A DNA stretch of 64,000 bases from Leptolinea tardivitalis (GCF_001050275.1 NZ_BBYA01000009.1:410053-474052), one strand, 5' to 3'; shown: positions 1 through 8,733, counted from the first letter of the stretch. A program made the numbers and translations. Notes: a model not told the origin generated them from the letters alone.

Positions 1-494
1 ATCCATGAAGCAATCGGGGAAAATATGAATAGTTGTATTGATGGAGCTGTGTTGTTTTTTGAAAGAACCAATCCGAATGCCAATAAAATACCCAGCAGGA
101 GGAAGATCAGGCGGAACCGCTGCTGGAAGATGAAGCTGATCACAATGGTTGAAGTCAGAATGACCGGCAGTAATGGACTGTTAATACCTCCCCCGAAAAA
201 TGCAACAATATAGAACAATAACCATGCAGGAATGGTCTGGATTAGAGCGGATAATTCCAATTTACCCATAAAAAGATATCTTCGCGCAAGAAAGAAAAGC
301 GCTGTCAGTGCCGCCACCATGATATAGGCTTCGAGTTTCTGTTCAATAAATAATGGGATATAGAAAACAGTAATAAGTGCATACACTATGAGCAGGATAA
401 GCCCCATTCTGTTTAGGATGTCTGCCAGTGTTGTTTTTTCTTCATCCCCATCAAAAATTGGAGGTTCTACCCACTTCTTGATTTTAGCCAGCAT
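1..494 (-). CDS. Membrane sensor protein, N-terminal part (gene runs off the left edge)
   Basis: An open frame starts at the ATG complementary to 492-494 and runs without a stop to base 1, giving about 164 residues. A GAGAGG ribosome site lies just upstream of the start. The protein opens with a short acidic cytoplasmic stretch (WVEPPIFDGDEEKT) and then has five or so hydrophobic segments with few charges, rich in Leu, Ile and Phe. This N-terminal layout is typical of chloroflexote membrane-anchored sensor kinases or PAS/GGDEF proteins, in which the signalling domains follow the membrane block. Those domains lie outside the window, so histidine kinase is only an inference. The gene is divergent from the two-component operon at 881-3287, with a 386-base gap between them. 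Confidence 0.6.
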   Translation of the reverse strand, partial: MLAKIKKWVEPPIFDGDEEKTTLADILNRMGLILLIVYALITVFYIPLFIEQKLEAYIMVAALTALFFLARRYLFMGKLELSALIQTIPAWLLFYIVAFFGGGINSPLLPVILTSTIVISFIFQQRFRLIFLLLGILLAFGLVLSKNNTAPSIQLFIFSPIASW

Positions 495-880
495 ACTGTA
501 CCTCTCTTCAAATTTCAGTACTTCCGGCTACGCAACGATGTGACTCCATTTTCTAGAGCCAGATTTTTTACATCTTTCATAACCTTGAAATACTAGAATC
601 TTAAATCAACAACTTCACCTTCAAAGAACAGTAAAAGGTGATGATATTAAAAAATTGACATCCAATTTTTGCTTGTCTGTAGGAATACCCCTTATTCAAC
701 ATGAATTCATTATAGAAATTCAGATTACACGACGCAACTGTACAAGTGAGGATGCTAAAAATATTCTGTTTCCGCAGACCTCCCGAAAATCTCCATTTCT
801 CCTCCACAATACATCCATATTTAAACGCCATACTATATCCATAGACAGATGTGACACAGGTCACGATTTTGGAGGAGCAA
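495..880. other. Intergenic region between divergent genes, no supported gene
   Basis: This 386-base AT-rich stretch separates the minus-strand sensor gene from the plus-strand operon starting at 881. Short open frames exist on both strands but have no family resemblance. The only distinct element is a CRP-like palindrome at 850-865. It presumably holds both divergent promoters, but no convincing pair of promoter hexamers was found. Confidence 0.5.
850..865. promoter_or_regulatory. CRP/FNR-type palindrome next to the start of the 881 gene
   Basis: The bases TGTGA, six bases, then TCACG match the E. coli CRP consensus TGTGA-N6-TCACA in nine of ten positions. The site ends only five bases before the GGAGGAG ribosome site of the 881 gene. 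A site in that position would more likely repress than activate. The matching regulator was not seen in the window, and the match could be chance. Confidence 0.45.
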
Positions 881-1318
881 ATGATTCATAAAAAATCGAT
901 TTTCTTTAGTTTTGTGGGCATATTTCTGGTTTTGGCCCTGATAGCCATTGCCGGAGTGATGGGGTATCATGCCGGGCAGGTGCAGGGTTATGCCCTCGGA
1001 GGGGCATCGAACGGCGGACAGTCACAGGTGCAGGCTCCATTACCGGCTCAGATCCACCCGTATGAAATGATGCCGATACACTATTTCCCCTTCGGAATCT
1101 TTTTTGCGATTATTCCAATGATCGTAATCTTTTGTCTGATCGGATGTATCTTCCGCTTCTTCCTGTGGGGATGCACCGGGAGGCGTTACAGCCGCTGGGC
1201 AGATGCCCCATTCATGCATCATCACGGTTGGATGTATGATCAGCCGGATAATCCATACGAAAAAGAGCAACCCCAATCACCTTCGGGACAGGGACAAAAG
1301 GGGCCCGACTCGAAATAA
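881..1318 (+). CDS. Small two-pass membrane protein with His/Met-rich tail
   Basis: The start is the ATG at 881, preceded by GGAGGAG at the right distance; an upstream in-frame ATG at 851 lacks such a site and lies inside the CRP-like palindrome. The 145-residue product has a hydrophobic segment near residues 6-28, a short loop with Gly/Gln, a second hydrophobic segment near 65-95, and a hydrophilic tail with an HHHGWM stretch and many Pro/Gln. Small membrane proteins with His-rich tails often sit directly before response regulator and kinase genes in Anaerolineae. Metal binding is suggested by the His/Met residues but not shown. It is followed at 75 bases by the response regulator, with a hairpin in between. 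It may supply or modulate the signal for that system. Confidence 0.75.
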   Translation: MIHKKSIFFSFVGIFLVLALIAIAGVMGYHAGQVQGYALGGASNGGQSQVQAPLPAQIHPYEMMPIHYFPFGIFFAIIPMIVIFCLIGCIFRFFLWGCTGRRYSRWADAPFMHHHGWMYDQPDNPYEKEQPQSPSGQGQKGPDSK

Positions 1319-1326
1319 CATCCAAA

Positions 1327-1361
1327 ACAGGGCTGATTTTCCACAAGAAGATCAGCCCTGT
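1327..1361 (+). terminator. Hairpin between the small membrane protein and the response regulator
   Basis: An 11-bp perfect inverted repeat (ACAGGGCTGAT at 1327-1337 and its complement at 1351-1361) encloses a 13-base loop and is followed by CGTTCTTT. The U-run is short, so it probably acts as a partial terminator that lowers expression of the two-component genes relative to the 881 gene. Confidence 0.6.
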
Positions 1362-1392
1362 CGTTCTTTGAACTTTCAGGTACACTACAAAC

Positions 1393-2079
1393 ATGCATGA
1401 AACCATCCTTCTCGTAGATGATGAACCCAAGATCGTCAAACTAACAACAGATTACCTTGTGAAAGACGGATTTCGTGTTATCAGTTCGGGCGACGGTCTG
1501 GATGCTCTGGCGAAAATCAATGGCGAGAAACCCGATCTGGTGATCCTTGATTTAATGCTGCCTGGAATGGATGGCTGGGAAGTGTGCCGGAAAGTTCGTC
1601 AAAAAAGTGGAATACCCATTATCATGCTTACGGCCCGATCCGAAGAAACCGATCAGTTGATTGGATTGGAACTGGGGGCAGATGACTACATCACCAAACC
1701 ATTTTCCCCTCGTATGCTGGTGGCACGGGTAAAAGCTGTTCTACGAAGGACGCAGGGGCTCATCAATCCTCCCTCCATAATCCGTGCAGAAGGTTTGGAA
1801 ATTGATCTGGATGGACACCGGGTCTCGTTGGATGGCCACCCGATCCATCTGACCCCCAATGAATTCCGCTTACTCGCTGTTCTCGCTCAGCATCCGGGAC
1901 AATTACTTTCAAGGGAACAATTGATAGACCAGATTCACGGTATTTCACTGGAGAGCTTTGATCGCAGTATCGATTCGCATATTAAAAATTTACGCCGGAA
2001 ACTGGAAAAAGATCCTAATCATCCAACCTATATATTGACGGTTTACGGCGAAGGTTACCGATTTATGGATGTGAAATGA
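1393..2079 (+). CDS. OmpR/PhoB-family response regulator
   Basis: The 228-residue protein has a receiver domain at about 3-115 with the acidic pair D9/D10, phosphoacceptor D53, T80 and K102, and a C-terminal winged-helix DNA-binding domain at about 130-225. This is the full family length. Its stop codon overlaps the start of the downstream kinase gene (ATGA at 2076-2079), so the pair is translationally coupled and almost surely forms one two-component system. The target genes are unknown; the small membrane protein upstream is a plausible member of the same regulon. Confidence 0.95.
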   Translation: MHETILLVDDEPKIVKLTTDYLVKDGFRVISSGDGLDALAKINGEKPDLVILDLMLPGMDGWEVCRKVRQKSGIPIIMLTARSEETDQLIGLELGADDYITKPFSPRMLVARVKAVLRRTQGLINPPSIIRAEGLEIDLDGHRVSLDGHPIHLTPNEFRLLAVLAQHPGQLLSREQLIDQIHGISLESFDRSIDSHIKNLRRKLEKDPNHPTYILTVYGEGYRFMDVK

Positions 2080-3287
2080 ACTGGTCGAAAAAGAGGAATG
2101 ATCGCTGGCATTACGATCAGTCAGAAGATGCTTATCCGGGGGTAAAGGATGGGCCAAATCACGAATCATTGTATGACGATAGTAAAAAACCGTATTTGAG
2201 GGGGGTGGATACGATAAAAAGATCTCAACGCGAGAAAAAGCATCGTTCGCTGTTTATGCGATTCTTGTTCTTTTTTCTTCCGATGTTTATTTTGTTTAAC
2301 ATCGGGTTTTATTTCTTCTATGGGTTGATTTTTCATCAGATTCCGTCATCTGCCGGCACCCCGGATTCCTGGTTTACCCTGCCCCGGATTTTATTGATAG
2401 TTTTCATTATGTTAATTGCCGGAATTGGCAGTATGGCATTCCGGCGGTTCAGTTCCCCTTTCGCTGCCATGATGGATGCACTGGACAGAGTGGCTGAAGG
2501 TGATCGAAAAGTCCGCTTATCGGAAGATTTTCACGGGGAATTTAAAAAAATGGCCCGCAGTTTTAATCGCATGGTTGAAGAACTGGAGAGTGCCGAACAA
2601 CGCCGCCGTAATATGACAGCGGATATCGCACATGAATTACGCACCCCTTTGCATATTGTTCAGGGAAACCTGGAAGGTATCCTGGATGGAGTATATGAGC
2701 CAACGGATGAACAAATCCGTTCCACCCTGGATGAACTTCATCTTTTAACACGACTCGTTACAGACTTGCAAACCCTTTCACTGGCTGAAGCCGGGAAATT
2801 GCATTTGCATTTTGAAAAGGTTTCTGCGGCCGATCTGATTGAAGATACGGTCACCAGTTTTACCGGTCTGTCATCAGAACATGGGATTGAACTCAGGTCT
2901 GTTATTAATAACAAAGATGAAACTCTTGTTTTTTCGGCAGATCCTGATCGATTGAGTCAGGTTTTGAACAACCTGGTGGCAAATGCCATCCGCTATACAC
3001 CGGCCGGCGGCACTATCACACTGACTGCCGGTAAAATTTCCAACCGTATCCATCTGGAAGTGAGTGACACCGGGATTGGCATTTCAGATGAGGATTTACC
3101 GTATGTTTTTGATCGTTTCTGGAAAGCAGAACCATCACGTACACGGCATGAAGGAGCCGGAAGCGGTCTTGGTTTAGCCATAGCCCGCCAATTAGTACAG
3201 GCTCATGGGGGAGAAATCTATGTTGAAAGTCAGCCTGGAAAAGGGACCCGGTTTATGATTGATCTTCCAATAAAACCAGAATACTGA
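2076..3287 (+). CDS. Membrane sensor histidine kinase (HAMP-HisKA-HATPase)
   Basis: This 403-residue kinase has an unusually long hydrophilic N-terminus (about 58 residues rich in Asp, Lys and Arg), two membrane segments near 60-86 and 103-121, a short extracytoplasmic loop of some 15 residues, and a HAMP linker. The HisKA phosphorylation motif places the phosphoacceptor at H186 (in ADIAHELRTPL). The HATPase domain shows the N box (NNLVANAIRYTP), G1 (DTGIGI) and G2 (GSGLGLAI). The tiny external loop suggests the signal is sensed in the membrane or through the partner membrane protein encoded at 881. It is coupled to the response regulator by a four-base overlap and ends 18 bases from a convergent gene. 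Confidence 0.94.
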   Translation: MNWSKKRNDRWHYDQSEDAYPGVKDGPNHESLYDDSKKPYLRGVDTIKRSQREKKHRSLFMRFLFFFLPMFILFNIGFYFFYGLIFHQIPSSAGTPDSWFTLPRILLIVFIMLIAGIGSMAFRRFSSPFAAMMDALDRVAEGDRKVRLSEDFHGEFKKMARSFNRMVEELESAEQRRRNMTADIAHELRTPLHIVQGNLEGILDGVYEPTDEQIRSTLDELHLLTRLVTDLQTLSLAEAGKLHLHFEKVSAADLIEDTVTSFTGLSSEHGIELRSVINNKDETLVFSADPDRLSQVLNNLVANAIRYTPAGGTITLTAGKISNRIHLEVSDTGIGISDEDLPYVFDRFWKAEPSRTRHEGAGSGLGLAIARQLVQAHGGEIYVESQPGKGTRFMIDLPIKPEY

Positions 3288-3305
3288 TTACCTGTACAGT
3301 GATTA

Positions 3306-3740
3306 CTACTGGAACAACTCTTTGATAACGGCTCTTTGCGGATTGTTTGGATCGATCAGAACTACAACCTCATCTCCTACAGAGTATCGGGATGTTGCGG
3401 CATTCTTCAAAAAAATCTGTTTGCATGTGCGTAGTTCTCCCTGATAGCCATATTGTAATGATACCGAAATTTGATTCCGGAAACAGACAACGCGTGAGAT
3501 TACAGCCTCAACACCGGTACCGAAATTAAAAATTCGGTAAAAAAGAGCAAGCCGAGCCACAACAATCGTACCTGCAATCATCGAGCCGATGACCAGAAAC
3601 AATAAAAAGATGGCAGTTCCACCGGCTGTCAGAAAAGAACTTACCAGAATCACAATCAAACAGATGAGCGGGAATGCAATACAGGTATAAGTAACATAAT
3701 CATTAGAAATTATTCGAAAGAAAGATGGCTTTGATGGCAT
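3306..3740 (-). CDS. DUF3592-like membrane protein
   Basis: The 144-residue protein has two hydrophobic segments near 16-38 and 40-70, followed by a soluble beta-rich domain ending in a DPNNPQRAVIKE motif. The sequence around GDEVVVLIDPNNPQ closely resembles DUF3592 proteins, which carry two membrane segments and a small extracytoplasmic beta domain. The biochemical role of that family is unknown. The gene is convergent with the kinase at 2076-3287 and separated by about 110 bases from the next minus-strand gene, so it may be transcribed alone. Confidence 0.7.
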   Translation of the reverse strand: MPSKPSFFRIISNDYVTYTCIAFPLICLIVILVSSFLTAGGTAIFLLFLVIGSMIAGTIVVARLALFYRIFNFGTGVEAVISRVVCFRNQISVSLQYGYQGELRTCKQIFLKNAATSRYSVGDEVVVLIDPNNPQRAVIKELFQ

Positions 3741-3853
3741 GCCGTCTGAAGAGAATCCTGATGAATTACCTGGAAGCTATTATTTCCTGGGGAAAGTAAT
3801 TAACGACCATATAAAATGTGTGAAACTCTGGTGAGGATTACATTCCACATTTG

Positions 3854-4312
3854 TTATTCGGCCGGTAAATCGATACGGACAACAATAACACCCTTAGCGA
3901 TTCGAGCCAGATCTTCGGCCTTATAGTTACCGTCTGAATTGCGTTGCAGCTTTTGCATGCGAGCCGCTTCATTAAATTTGTTGAAGAACATACCCAGAAT
4001 CGAAGCAATATCTAACAGATTGTTTTCCGGAGTCAGCAGACTGGCAGACGCCTGATAATTTTGTCCGCGGAGAAACACATTTACCGGTGTATTCTCATGA
4101 ATGTTATGCCACCATTTCTTTAATTTCGGAGCACCTGGCATCACATACACCTTTCGGCCTTCCTGAACATATTGCACCGGTAATGTAATGGTCTTCCCAG
4201 ACTTTTGGCCGACATATGTCAAAAGTAAAATGGTTTTATCCATCATCCCATGCAGAGGAGATTGTAAAATCAGACGGACAATTGGATTCCAGATATGATT
4301 CATGAACCACAT
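3854..4312 (-). CDS. Nitroreductase/quinone reductase family protein (DUF385, deazaflavin type)
   Basis: The 152-residue sequence has the features of the deazaflavin-dependent nitroreductase family: a small split beta-barrel with the motif LLTYVGQKSGKTITLPVQY and a central VYVMPG strand followed by KKWWHN. Members bind F420 or, in some lineages, flavin or heme-like cofactors. Whether this host makes F420 cannot be judged here. An alternative start three codons downstream (MNHIW) is possible. It is the last gene of a tight minus-strand cluster with a metallo-beta-lactamase fold protein (21 bases upstream) and a flavodoxin, which suggests a redox role. Confidence 0.8.
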   Translation of the reverse strand: MWFMNHIWNPIVRLILQSPLHGMMDKTILLLTYVGQKSGKTITLPVQYVQEGRKVYVMPGAPKLKKWWHNIHENTPVNVFLRGQNYQASASLLTPENNLLDIASILGMFFNKFNEAARMQKLQRNSDGNYKAEDLARIAKGVIVVRIDLPAE

Positions 4313-4333
4313 AATCTACTCCTGATACGACGG

Positions 4334-5086
4334 TTATAAAGTGACCATTTCCCCATCATCAGGAATGATCAATCGGGCGTCAGCTATGCCCTGATAATGA
4401 GCCAGATTACGAAGACTCTGACGGGTAACCGTTCCATGATCGAGCGCTTCCATGTGGACGGCTACTACTTTGCTTTTAGGTACCAGTTTGCAGACCTCGA
4501 CGGTCTGTTCGGCATCCATCACTATCGTGATGCGGTCTTTGCCCCACACAGCCCCGCTGGAGTGGGTGATGATAACTTCAGGCTGCCTTTCTGTAATTTC
4601 TCTACGGATCGCATCCGTCAGAATGGAATCGCCTATCCAGAAAACATCAGGTTCACCGGGGGCAGAAAGAATAAATCCAGATGCTTTCCCCATTTCTTTC
4701 AGCACATCACCGCTGCCATGTTGCACCTCAATTCGGTGGATATGAATATTTTCGAAATCAGCTTCATCATTGACTGCGGTTACGTTTGAGAAGCCTTTCC
4801 CTATAAAAATCATCCTGTCTTCGGGTTGGCTGAAAATTGCTGCGTTTTTCGGTAAAAGATCCGCAGCAGCCGGATCAAAGTGATCGGAATGCAGGTGTGA
4901 CAGCATAAAGAACTCGGCCCCGGCGATCACGTCAACAGCAGGCATAGGCAGATCTACCAGCGGATTGGGAGATTTGCCAGTATATGACGGGCGCGAGAAT
5001 TTATCTGCCAGATAAGGGTCGCAGACAAACAGATGCCCTCCATATTCAATTCGCATGTTGGCATTTCGAATGGACTGAATCTTCAT
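4334..5086 (-). CDS. UlaG-like metallo-beta-lactamase fold hydrolase
   Basis: The 250-residue protein carries the metal-binding signature H64-x-H66-x-D68-H69 (SHLHSDHFD) and further candidate ligands H123, D153 and H211, matching the UlaG/L-ascorbate-6-phosphate lactonase-like branch of the family. It lacks a signal peptide, so it should be cytoplasmic. The substrate cannot be read from the sequence; most members of this branch are annotated only as MBL-fold hydrolases. It starts six bases after the flavodoxin stop codon and is followed at 21 bases by the DUF385 gene, so the three are likely co-transcribed. Confidence 0.88.
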   Translation of the reverse strand: MKIQSIRNANMRIEYGGHLFVCDPYLADKFSRPSYTGKSPNPLVDLPMPAVDVIAGAEFFMLSHLHSDHFDPAAADLLPKNAAIFSQPEDRMIFIGKGFSNVTAVNDEADFENIHIHRIEVQHGSGDVLKEMGKASGFILSAPGEPDVFWIGDSILTDAIRREITERQPEVIITHSSGAVWGKDRITIVMDAEQTVEVCKLVPKSKVVAVHMEALDHGTVTRQSLRNLAHYQGIADARLIIPDDGEMVTL

Positions 5087-5092
5087 TGAACC

Positions 5093-5608
5093 TCAAAGTA
5101 ATAGTTTTGGTAATGCCGATGCCCAGATGCGGATGGCATTCCAATCACGGTGGTCGCCTTCCTCCCAGATCCTGAAAATTACACTCAACCTGAATTTAAT
5201 GCGATCTCCGAGCGAAGGAATTTTTTTGATATCCAGGGCACCGGCGAATAGGCCTTCACTGCGTGTCTTTACGAGCGAACGAACCGGCTGCATCCAGGTG
5301 GAGACGTGTTCACGATATTTTCCACCGCCCATAGCCAGTGTCATGCATACGAGGAAGGCGGCAAAGGGGCGCTGGTTTAACGCCGCCCTGTGTTTCTGTA
5401 GAAAATGCATTGCTTCTGGCAGCCAGACGCCGCCCTGAATGGCGCTTCCGGCGATTACCGCTTTGTAAAGATTCAGCTCTTTCACGTCTGGCATGGGAAT
5501 AACATCTACCTGCATGCCCTGTTCAGTCAACGTTGCGGCAATGGCCTGGGCAACACCGATGGTAGATCCGGTCCGGCTGGCATACGTCACCAAAATTCGA
5601 TCAGCCAT
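5093..5608 (-). CDS. Flavodoxin-domain protein (HemG-like)
   Basis: The 171-residue product starts at the ATG complementary to 5606-5608, where GGGAGGAA stands seven bases upstream; the longer open frame to 5671 lacks such a site and adds residues that do not fit the fold. The N-terminal strand and phosphate loop (TYASRTGST, residues 8-16) is the FMN-binding site of flavodoxins. The second FMN loop corresponds to AGSAIQGG. Length and sequence resemble the HemG/flavodoxin-domain group, whose E. coli member oxidises protoporphyrinogen, but many relatives have other roles. Here it precedes an MBL hydrolase and a deazaflavin-type protein, which argues for a general redox function. Confidence 0.82.
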   Translation of the reverse strand: MADRILVTYASRTGSTIGVAQAIAATLTEQGMQVDVIPMPDVKELNLYKAVIAGSAIQGGVWLPEAMHFLQKHRAALNQRPFAAFLVCMTLAMGGGKYREHVSTWMQPVRSLVKTRSEGLFAGALDIKKIPSLGDRIKFRLSVIFRIWEEGDHRDWNAIRIWASALPKLLL

Positions 5609-5673
5609 AGGGAAGTTCCTCCCGCAGATCTGGATTGGAATGACAGCCTTATTATAGGGTAGTTGCGGCAAAT

Positions 5674-6543
5674 TTATTCTGAGAGTAGTTGAAGTTCTTT
5701 CCGCTTTTTCCAGAAAATAATCGCAAGAACTGAAATAGCAATGGCTAATCCGCAGCCGAATTCATCAATAATAAAAGGAGTAATGGCTGTCTGGCCGGTG
5801 AGAGGGGTGAAGATGGATTGAACAAACAGATTGTGACTGGCATGCAGCATGGCAGCTGTCCACAGGCTGCCGGATCGAAGGCGCAGCCAGGCAAACACAA
5901 AACTGATCCCCACCACCATAATCATGAACATGAGAGCCGCATACCATGTTGGTATACCCGGCAGGTTATAGTTCGAGAAAAAGATGAGCGGCATATGCCA
6001 TACGGCCCAGATCAAACCGCTGAACAGACCAACCTTCCAGAATGGGAGTATTTTTGCCATTTCCGGAACAAGCAATCCACGCCAGCCAATTTCTTCACCC
6101 AGACCTGAAAAAAGACTGACCAGTACACCGACTGTTCCCATTATCAGAGTATAGACGGCAATAGCGGCAGGGCTTGATAATCCTGGATAGGAACCTGTGA
6201 GGTTTTTTAGGAAAGATGAACAAGGAAATTGTCCCAATCCTGTCAACCAGGTTATCCCATATACTACAAGACAATAGATGAGTGGAATGATATAAGCGAG
6301 AGCCAGATATTTAAATGGCCCTGGTTTCCAACCCAACCCTTTGATGGAATGTTCGTAGATCAGCTGTGTGGCAATGCCGGCCAATCCTGGTGTCCACATG
6401 AGTAAAAAAACATAGAGGCCGCCTTTGGCTTCCAAACCACCTGCATTAATAATCAGAAAATAAAAAATACATGATATTGCAAAGGTAATACCCAGAAATG
6501 TTGATATTTTCTTTATTGGTTTATTTGCCAGCATGGTTACCAT
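5674..6543 (-). CDS. CPBP-family intramembrane metalloprotease
   Basis: The 289-residue protein has about eight hydrophobic segments and the CPBP (Abi/CAAX protease) signature: E150-E151-x3-R155 (EEIGWRG), H183 in WHMPL, and H234/N238 in LHASHNLF. These residues form the glutamate/histidine active site of the family. Bacterial members are linked to prenyl-protein-like processing, bacteriocin self-immunity or unknown proteolysis; nothing nearby identifies the substrate. The start may be the ATG at residue 1 or at residue 4 (MLANK); neither has a strong ribosome site. It lies 65 bases upstream of the flavodoxin gene and could lead that operon. Confidence 0.9.
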   Translation of the reverse strand: MVTMLANKPIKKISTFLGITFAISCIFYFLIINAGGLEAKGGLYVFLLMWTPGLAGIATQLIYEHSIKGLGWKPGPFKYLALAYIIPLIYCLVVYGITWLTGLGQFPCSSFLKNLTGSYPGLSSPAAIAVYTLIMGTVGVLVSLFSGLGEEIGWRGLLVPEMAKILPFWKVGLFSGLIWAVWHMPLIFFSNYNLPGIPTWYAALMFMIMVVGISFVFAWLRLRSGSLWTAAMLHASHNLFVQSIFTPLTGQTAITPFIIDEFGCGLAIAISVLAIIFWKKRKELQLLSE

Positions 6544-6689
6544 CCAGATTGGAAGTATTCCCTCGGGTGATTTCAGAGGAAATGATTTTTATAATACGGT
6601 ATACGATTTCAGGTAAATTTAGTTGTTTATTGAGAATTAAATAATCCAGTTATGCTGTAGAAATCCTTATTTTAAAATGAAACATTTCA

Positions 6690-7640
6690 TCAGGAATGAT
6701 CAAGCAGATATTGAGCAGTCGTGTAGTCTGTGGCCAGAACATGCACGAATTTCCCCCGCAATGCGCCTAGAATGGCATCCCCTTTGCGAACATCACCAGC
6801 AACGGCCACAATCTTGTGGATTTTTCGTAAAGCTGGCATACCAATACTGATCACACGGTCATTGATATCAATATCAACAATGGAACCATTGATATCAAAA
6901 TGGTGACCGCAGAAGTCGCCTACTACACCAGCATCTTGCAATCGCTGGCGTTCTTTTTCCGTCACGTAACCGGCGATCTTTAGACTATAGAGATCTGGAT
7001 GGATCGATCCAATTCCAACCAGGGCAACATCCGCCTGACTGGCGCGGTTTAGCGTATCTTTGATGCTTTTTTCTTCCAAAAGCGAATCACGGGCTGATTT
7101 TGTATCCACCACCAGGGGGGCATGCAAATATTGACAGGTGGCATTAAGCCGGTTGGTTAACAATTGGGCCAACAATGGGCCGTCAGATAGATTGCTTTCC
7201 AGTCCCGTTGCACCGATCAGTTGGACAATTTCCACTCCGCTCATTTTTCGGGGTTTCAAGGCGTTGATCATGTGCTGGATCGCACTTCCCCAGGAGATTC
7301 CAATGATCATGTTATCGTGCAAGATTTCGTCAAAGTATTCGGCAAACACCTCGCCCAGCCCAACCAGAAGATCGTTGTGAGTGGCTGCATCCATCACCAT
7401 CACTCGGGCAGCTTCCAACCCAAATCTGGCGGAAAGCTCTTTTTCCATATGTTTTGATGTCCACGGATAGTGGACTTTGATTTCAACAACACCACGTTCA
7501 CGGGCTTCCATGATCATATGCGATACCATCGATCGGGCAATTCCCGTGATGTCTGAGATTTCTTGTTGAGTTTTATTCTGATTGAAATATAGCGAAGCGA
7601 CTCTAGCCAGGATGGCGTTGCGAGATTCGTTGTTGTCCAT
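6690..7640 (-). CDS. SorC-family sugar-binding transcriptional regulator
   Basis: This 316-residue protein has an N-terminal helix-turn-helix at about 24-45 (TQQEISDITGIARSMVSHMI) and a C-terminal effector-binding domain of the SorC/DeoR/LsrR type, which senses phosphorylated sugars. Length and architecture are normal. The family member LsrR controls the AI-2 operon that contains the aldolase/thiolase LsrF, and an LsrF/DhnA-type aldolase is encoded 1.3 kb away at 8970, which makes that gene a likely target. An inverted repeat in the upstream region (7693-7713) may be its own operator. No lsrK-like kinase or lsr transporter is in the window, so an AI-2 role is not supported. Confidence 0.92.
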   Translation of the reverse strand: MDNNESRNAILARVASLYFNQNKTQQEISDITGIARSMVSHMIMEARERGVVEIKVHYPWTSKHMEKELSARFGLEAARVMVMDAATHNDLLVGLGEVFAEYFDEILHDNMIIGISWGSAIQHMINALKPRKMSGVEIVQLIGATGLESNLSDGPLLAQLLTNRLNATCQYLHAPLVVDTKSARDSLLEEKSIKDTLNRASQADVALVGIGSIHPDLYSLKIAGYVTEKERQRLQDAGVVGDFCGHHFDINGSIVDIDINDRVISIGMPALRKIHKIVAVAGDVRKGDAILGALRGKFVHVLATDYTTAQYLLDHS

Positions 7641-7692
7641 AGGCCGCCCCTTTTTAATCTATTCAATTCAATGAACACAGAAAATCATACTA

Positions 7693-7713
7693 TTAATATT
7701 GCACAGATATTAA
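7693..7713. promoter_or_regulatory. Inverted repeat upstream of the SorC regulator
   Basis: TTAATAT at 7693-7699 and ATATTAA at 7707-7713 form a perfect 7-bp inverted repeat with a 7-base spacer, 53 bases before the start of the regulator gene. The right arm and its neighbour read GATATTAA, sharing GATATT with the palindrome at 8927-8939 before the aldolase gene. It overlaps a plausible minus-strand promoter (TTGATT, 17 bases, AATATT), so autoregulation is a reasonable guess. Confidence 0.4.
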
Positions 7714-7827
7714 AGAAAATCAAATGCAATAGAACACCAAGTAATCTTCTTTATATCTTATTCGATAATGATCTTTGAGGATTATCTCGTCTATTCGACC
7801 AGATGAGAGACTGCCAGTTTTAATGGA

Positions 7828-8733
7828 TCAATTAAAAGGTATCAATGGTTCACCTTTTTCCGGTGTCACGATGAAAGTGTGGCCATCGGTTGTAATCGTA
7901 ATATTTCCATTGAAATTAGTACCATATACTTTGGCGCCGGCAAGCCGCAATCTGTCAAGAATGTCTTCATCTGGAAAACCGGGGAAAAAGTTTGAAGCAG
8001 AATATACAGCAACAGATGGCTTTATTGCCTCCAGAAATGCAGAAGAGGAGGATGTGTTTCCGGCATGGTGGGCAACTTTTAAAATATCCATATGCAGATT
8101 ACGATTGGATTTAATCAGACGTTCTTCAATCGGTTTTTCAATATCACCTGTAAAAAGAAAACGCACTTTCCCAACCTCAAGGAATAGCACAATCGAATTA
8201 TTGTTAACCACGTCCGGCCGGGCTTTGGATGGATTCCAGACTTCGAATGTTAGATCTCCAAAAGGAATCCGGTCGCCGGTTTTTACTGTTTTTCGGTATA
8301 CACCAGTCTCTTTAAGTGCTTTTTCAAGCTCAAGGTAATAAGTGGAGTCCAGAACTTGCCCATTCTCGATAAACTTGTCGACCTTTATTGACCGCAGAAC
8401 TTCAGGTATACCTCCAATATGGTCTTCATGACCGTGCGTGGCCACCAGCATATTCAGATGGTTGATCTTGTGTTGCTTCAGATAGTCCAACGTACCCGAA
8501 TCTGGGTATCCGGCATCGATAAGTACATTTTCTCCTTTTGATGATTGCAGAAGAATGGAATCGCCATGATTTACATTGATAAGCACTACCTTCAGCCCGG
8601 TCTGGCTTGATTGGCCAATGGTTGACCAGGAAAAACCTGTAAGCCAGATAAACAGCAATATCGTTGCTGCCAGAAATGATCTCTCCCAAAAATAGACTTT
8701 ATGAAGTTTTATCTCATTGCTGTGTATCATCAT
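7828..8733 (-). CDS. ComEC/Rec2-like metallo-beta-lactamase protein, membrane anchored
   Basis: The 301-residue protein has one hydrophobic anchor at about 19-37 and then a metallo-beta-lactamase domain with the signature H100-G-H102-E-D104-H105. The pattern around INVNHGDSILLQ and LIDAGYPDSG is that of the C-terminal hydrolase domain of ComEC, the DNA uptake channel, but the channel's membrane domain is absent. Such stand-alone secreted or anchored ComEC-like hydrolases are common in Gram-positive bacteria and Chloroflexota, and their substrates (nucleotides or DNA ends) are mostly unproven. The domain would face the outside. The gene sits between the SorC regulator and the aldolase but is not obviously co-transcribed with either. 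Confidence 0.85.
   Translation of the reverse strand: MMIHSNEIKLHKVYFWERSFLAATILLFIWLTGFSWSTIGQSSQTGLKVVLINVNHGDSILLQSSKGENVLIDAGYPDSGTLDYLKQHKINHLNMLVATHGHEDHIGGIPEVLRSIKVDKFIENGQVLDSTYYLELEKALKETGVYRKTVKTGDRIPFGDLTFEVWNPSKARPDVVNNNSIVLFLEVGKVRFLFTGDIEKPIEERLIKSNRNLHMDILKVAHHAGNTSSSSAFLEAIKPSVAVYSASNFFPGFPDEDILDRLRLAGAKVYGTNFNGNITITTDGHTFIVTPEKGEPLIPFN

Noticed and set aside
601..864. 87-residue minus-strand open frame in the first gap
   Set aside because: Composition unlike neighbours (many Cys, Phe and Tyr), no ribosome site at its start and overlap with the CRP-like box; probably chance.
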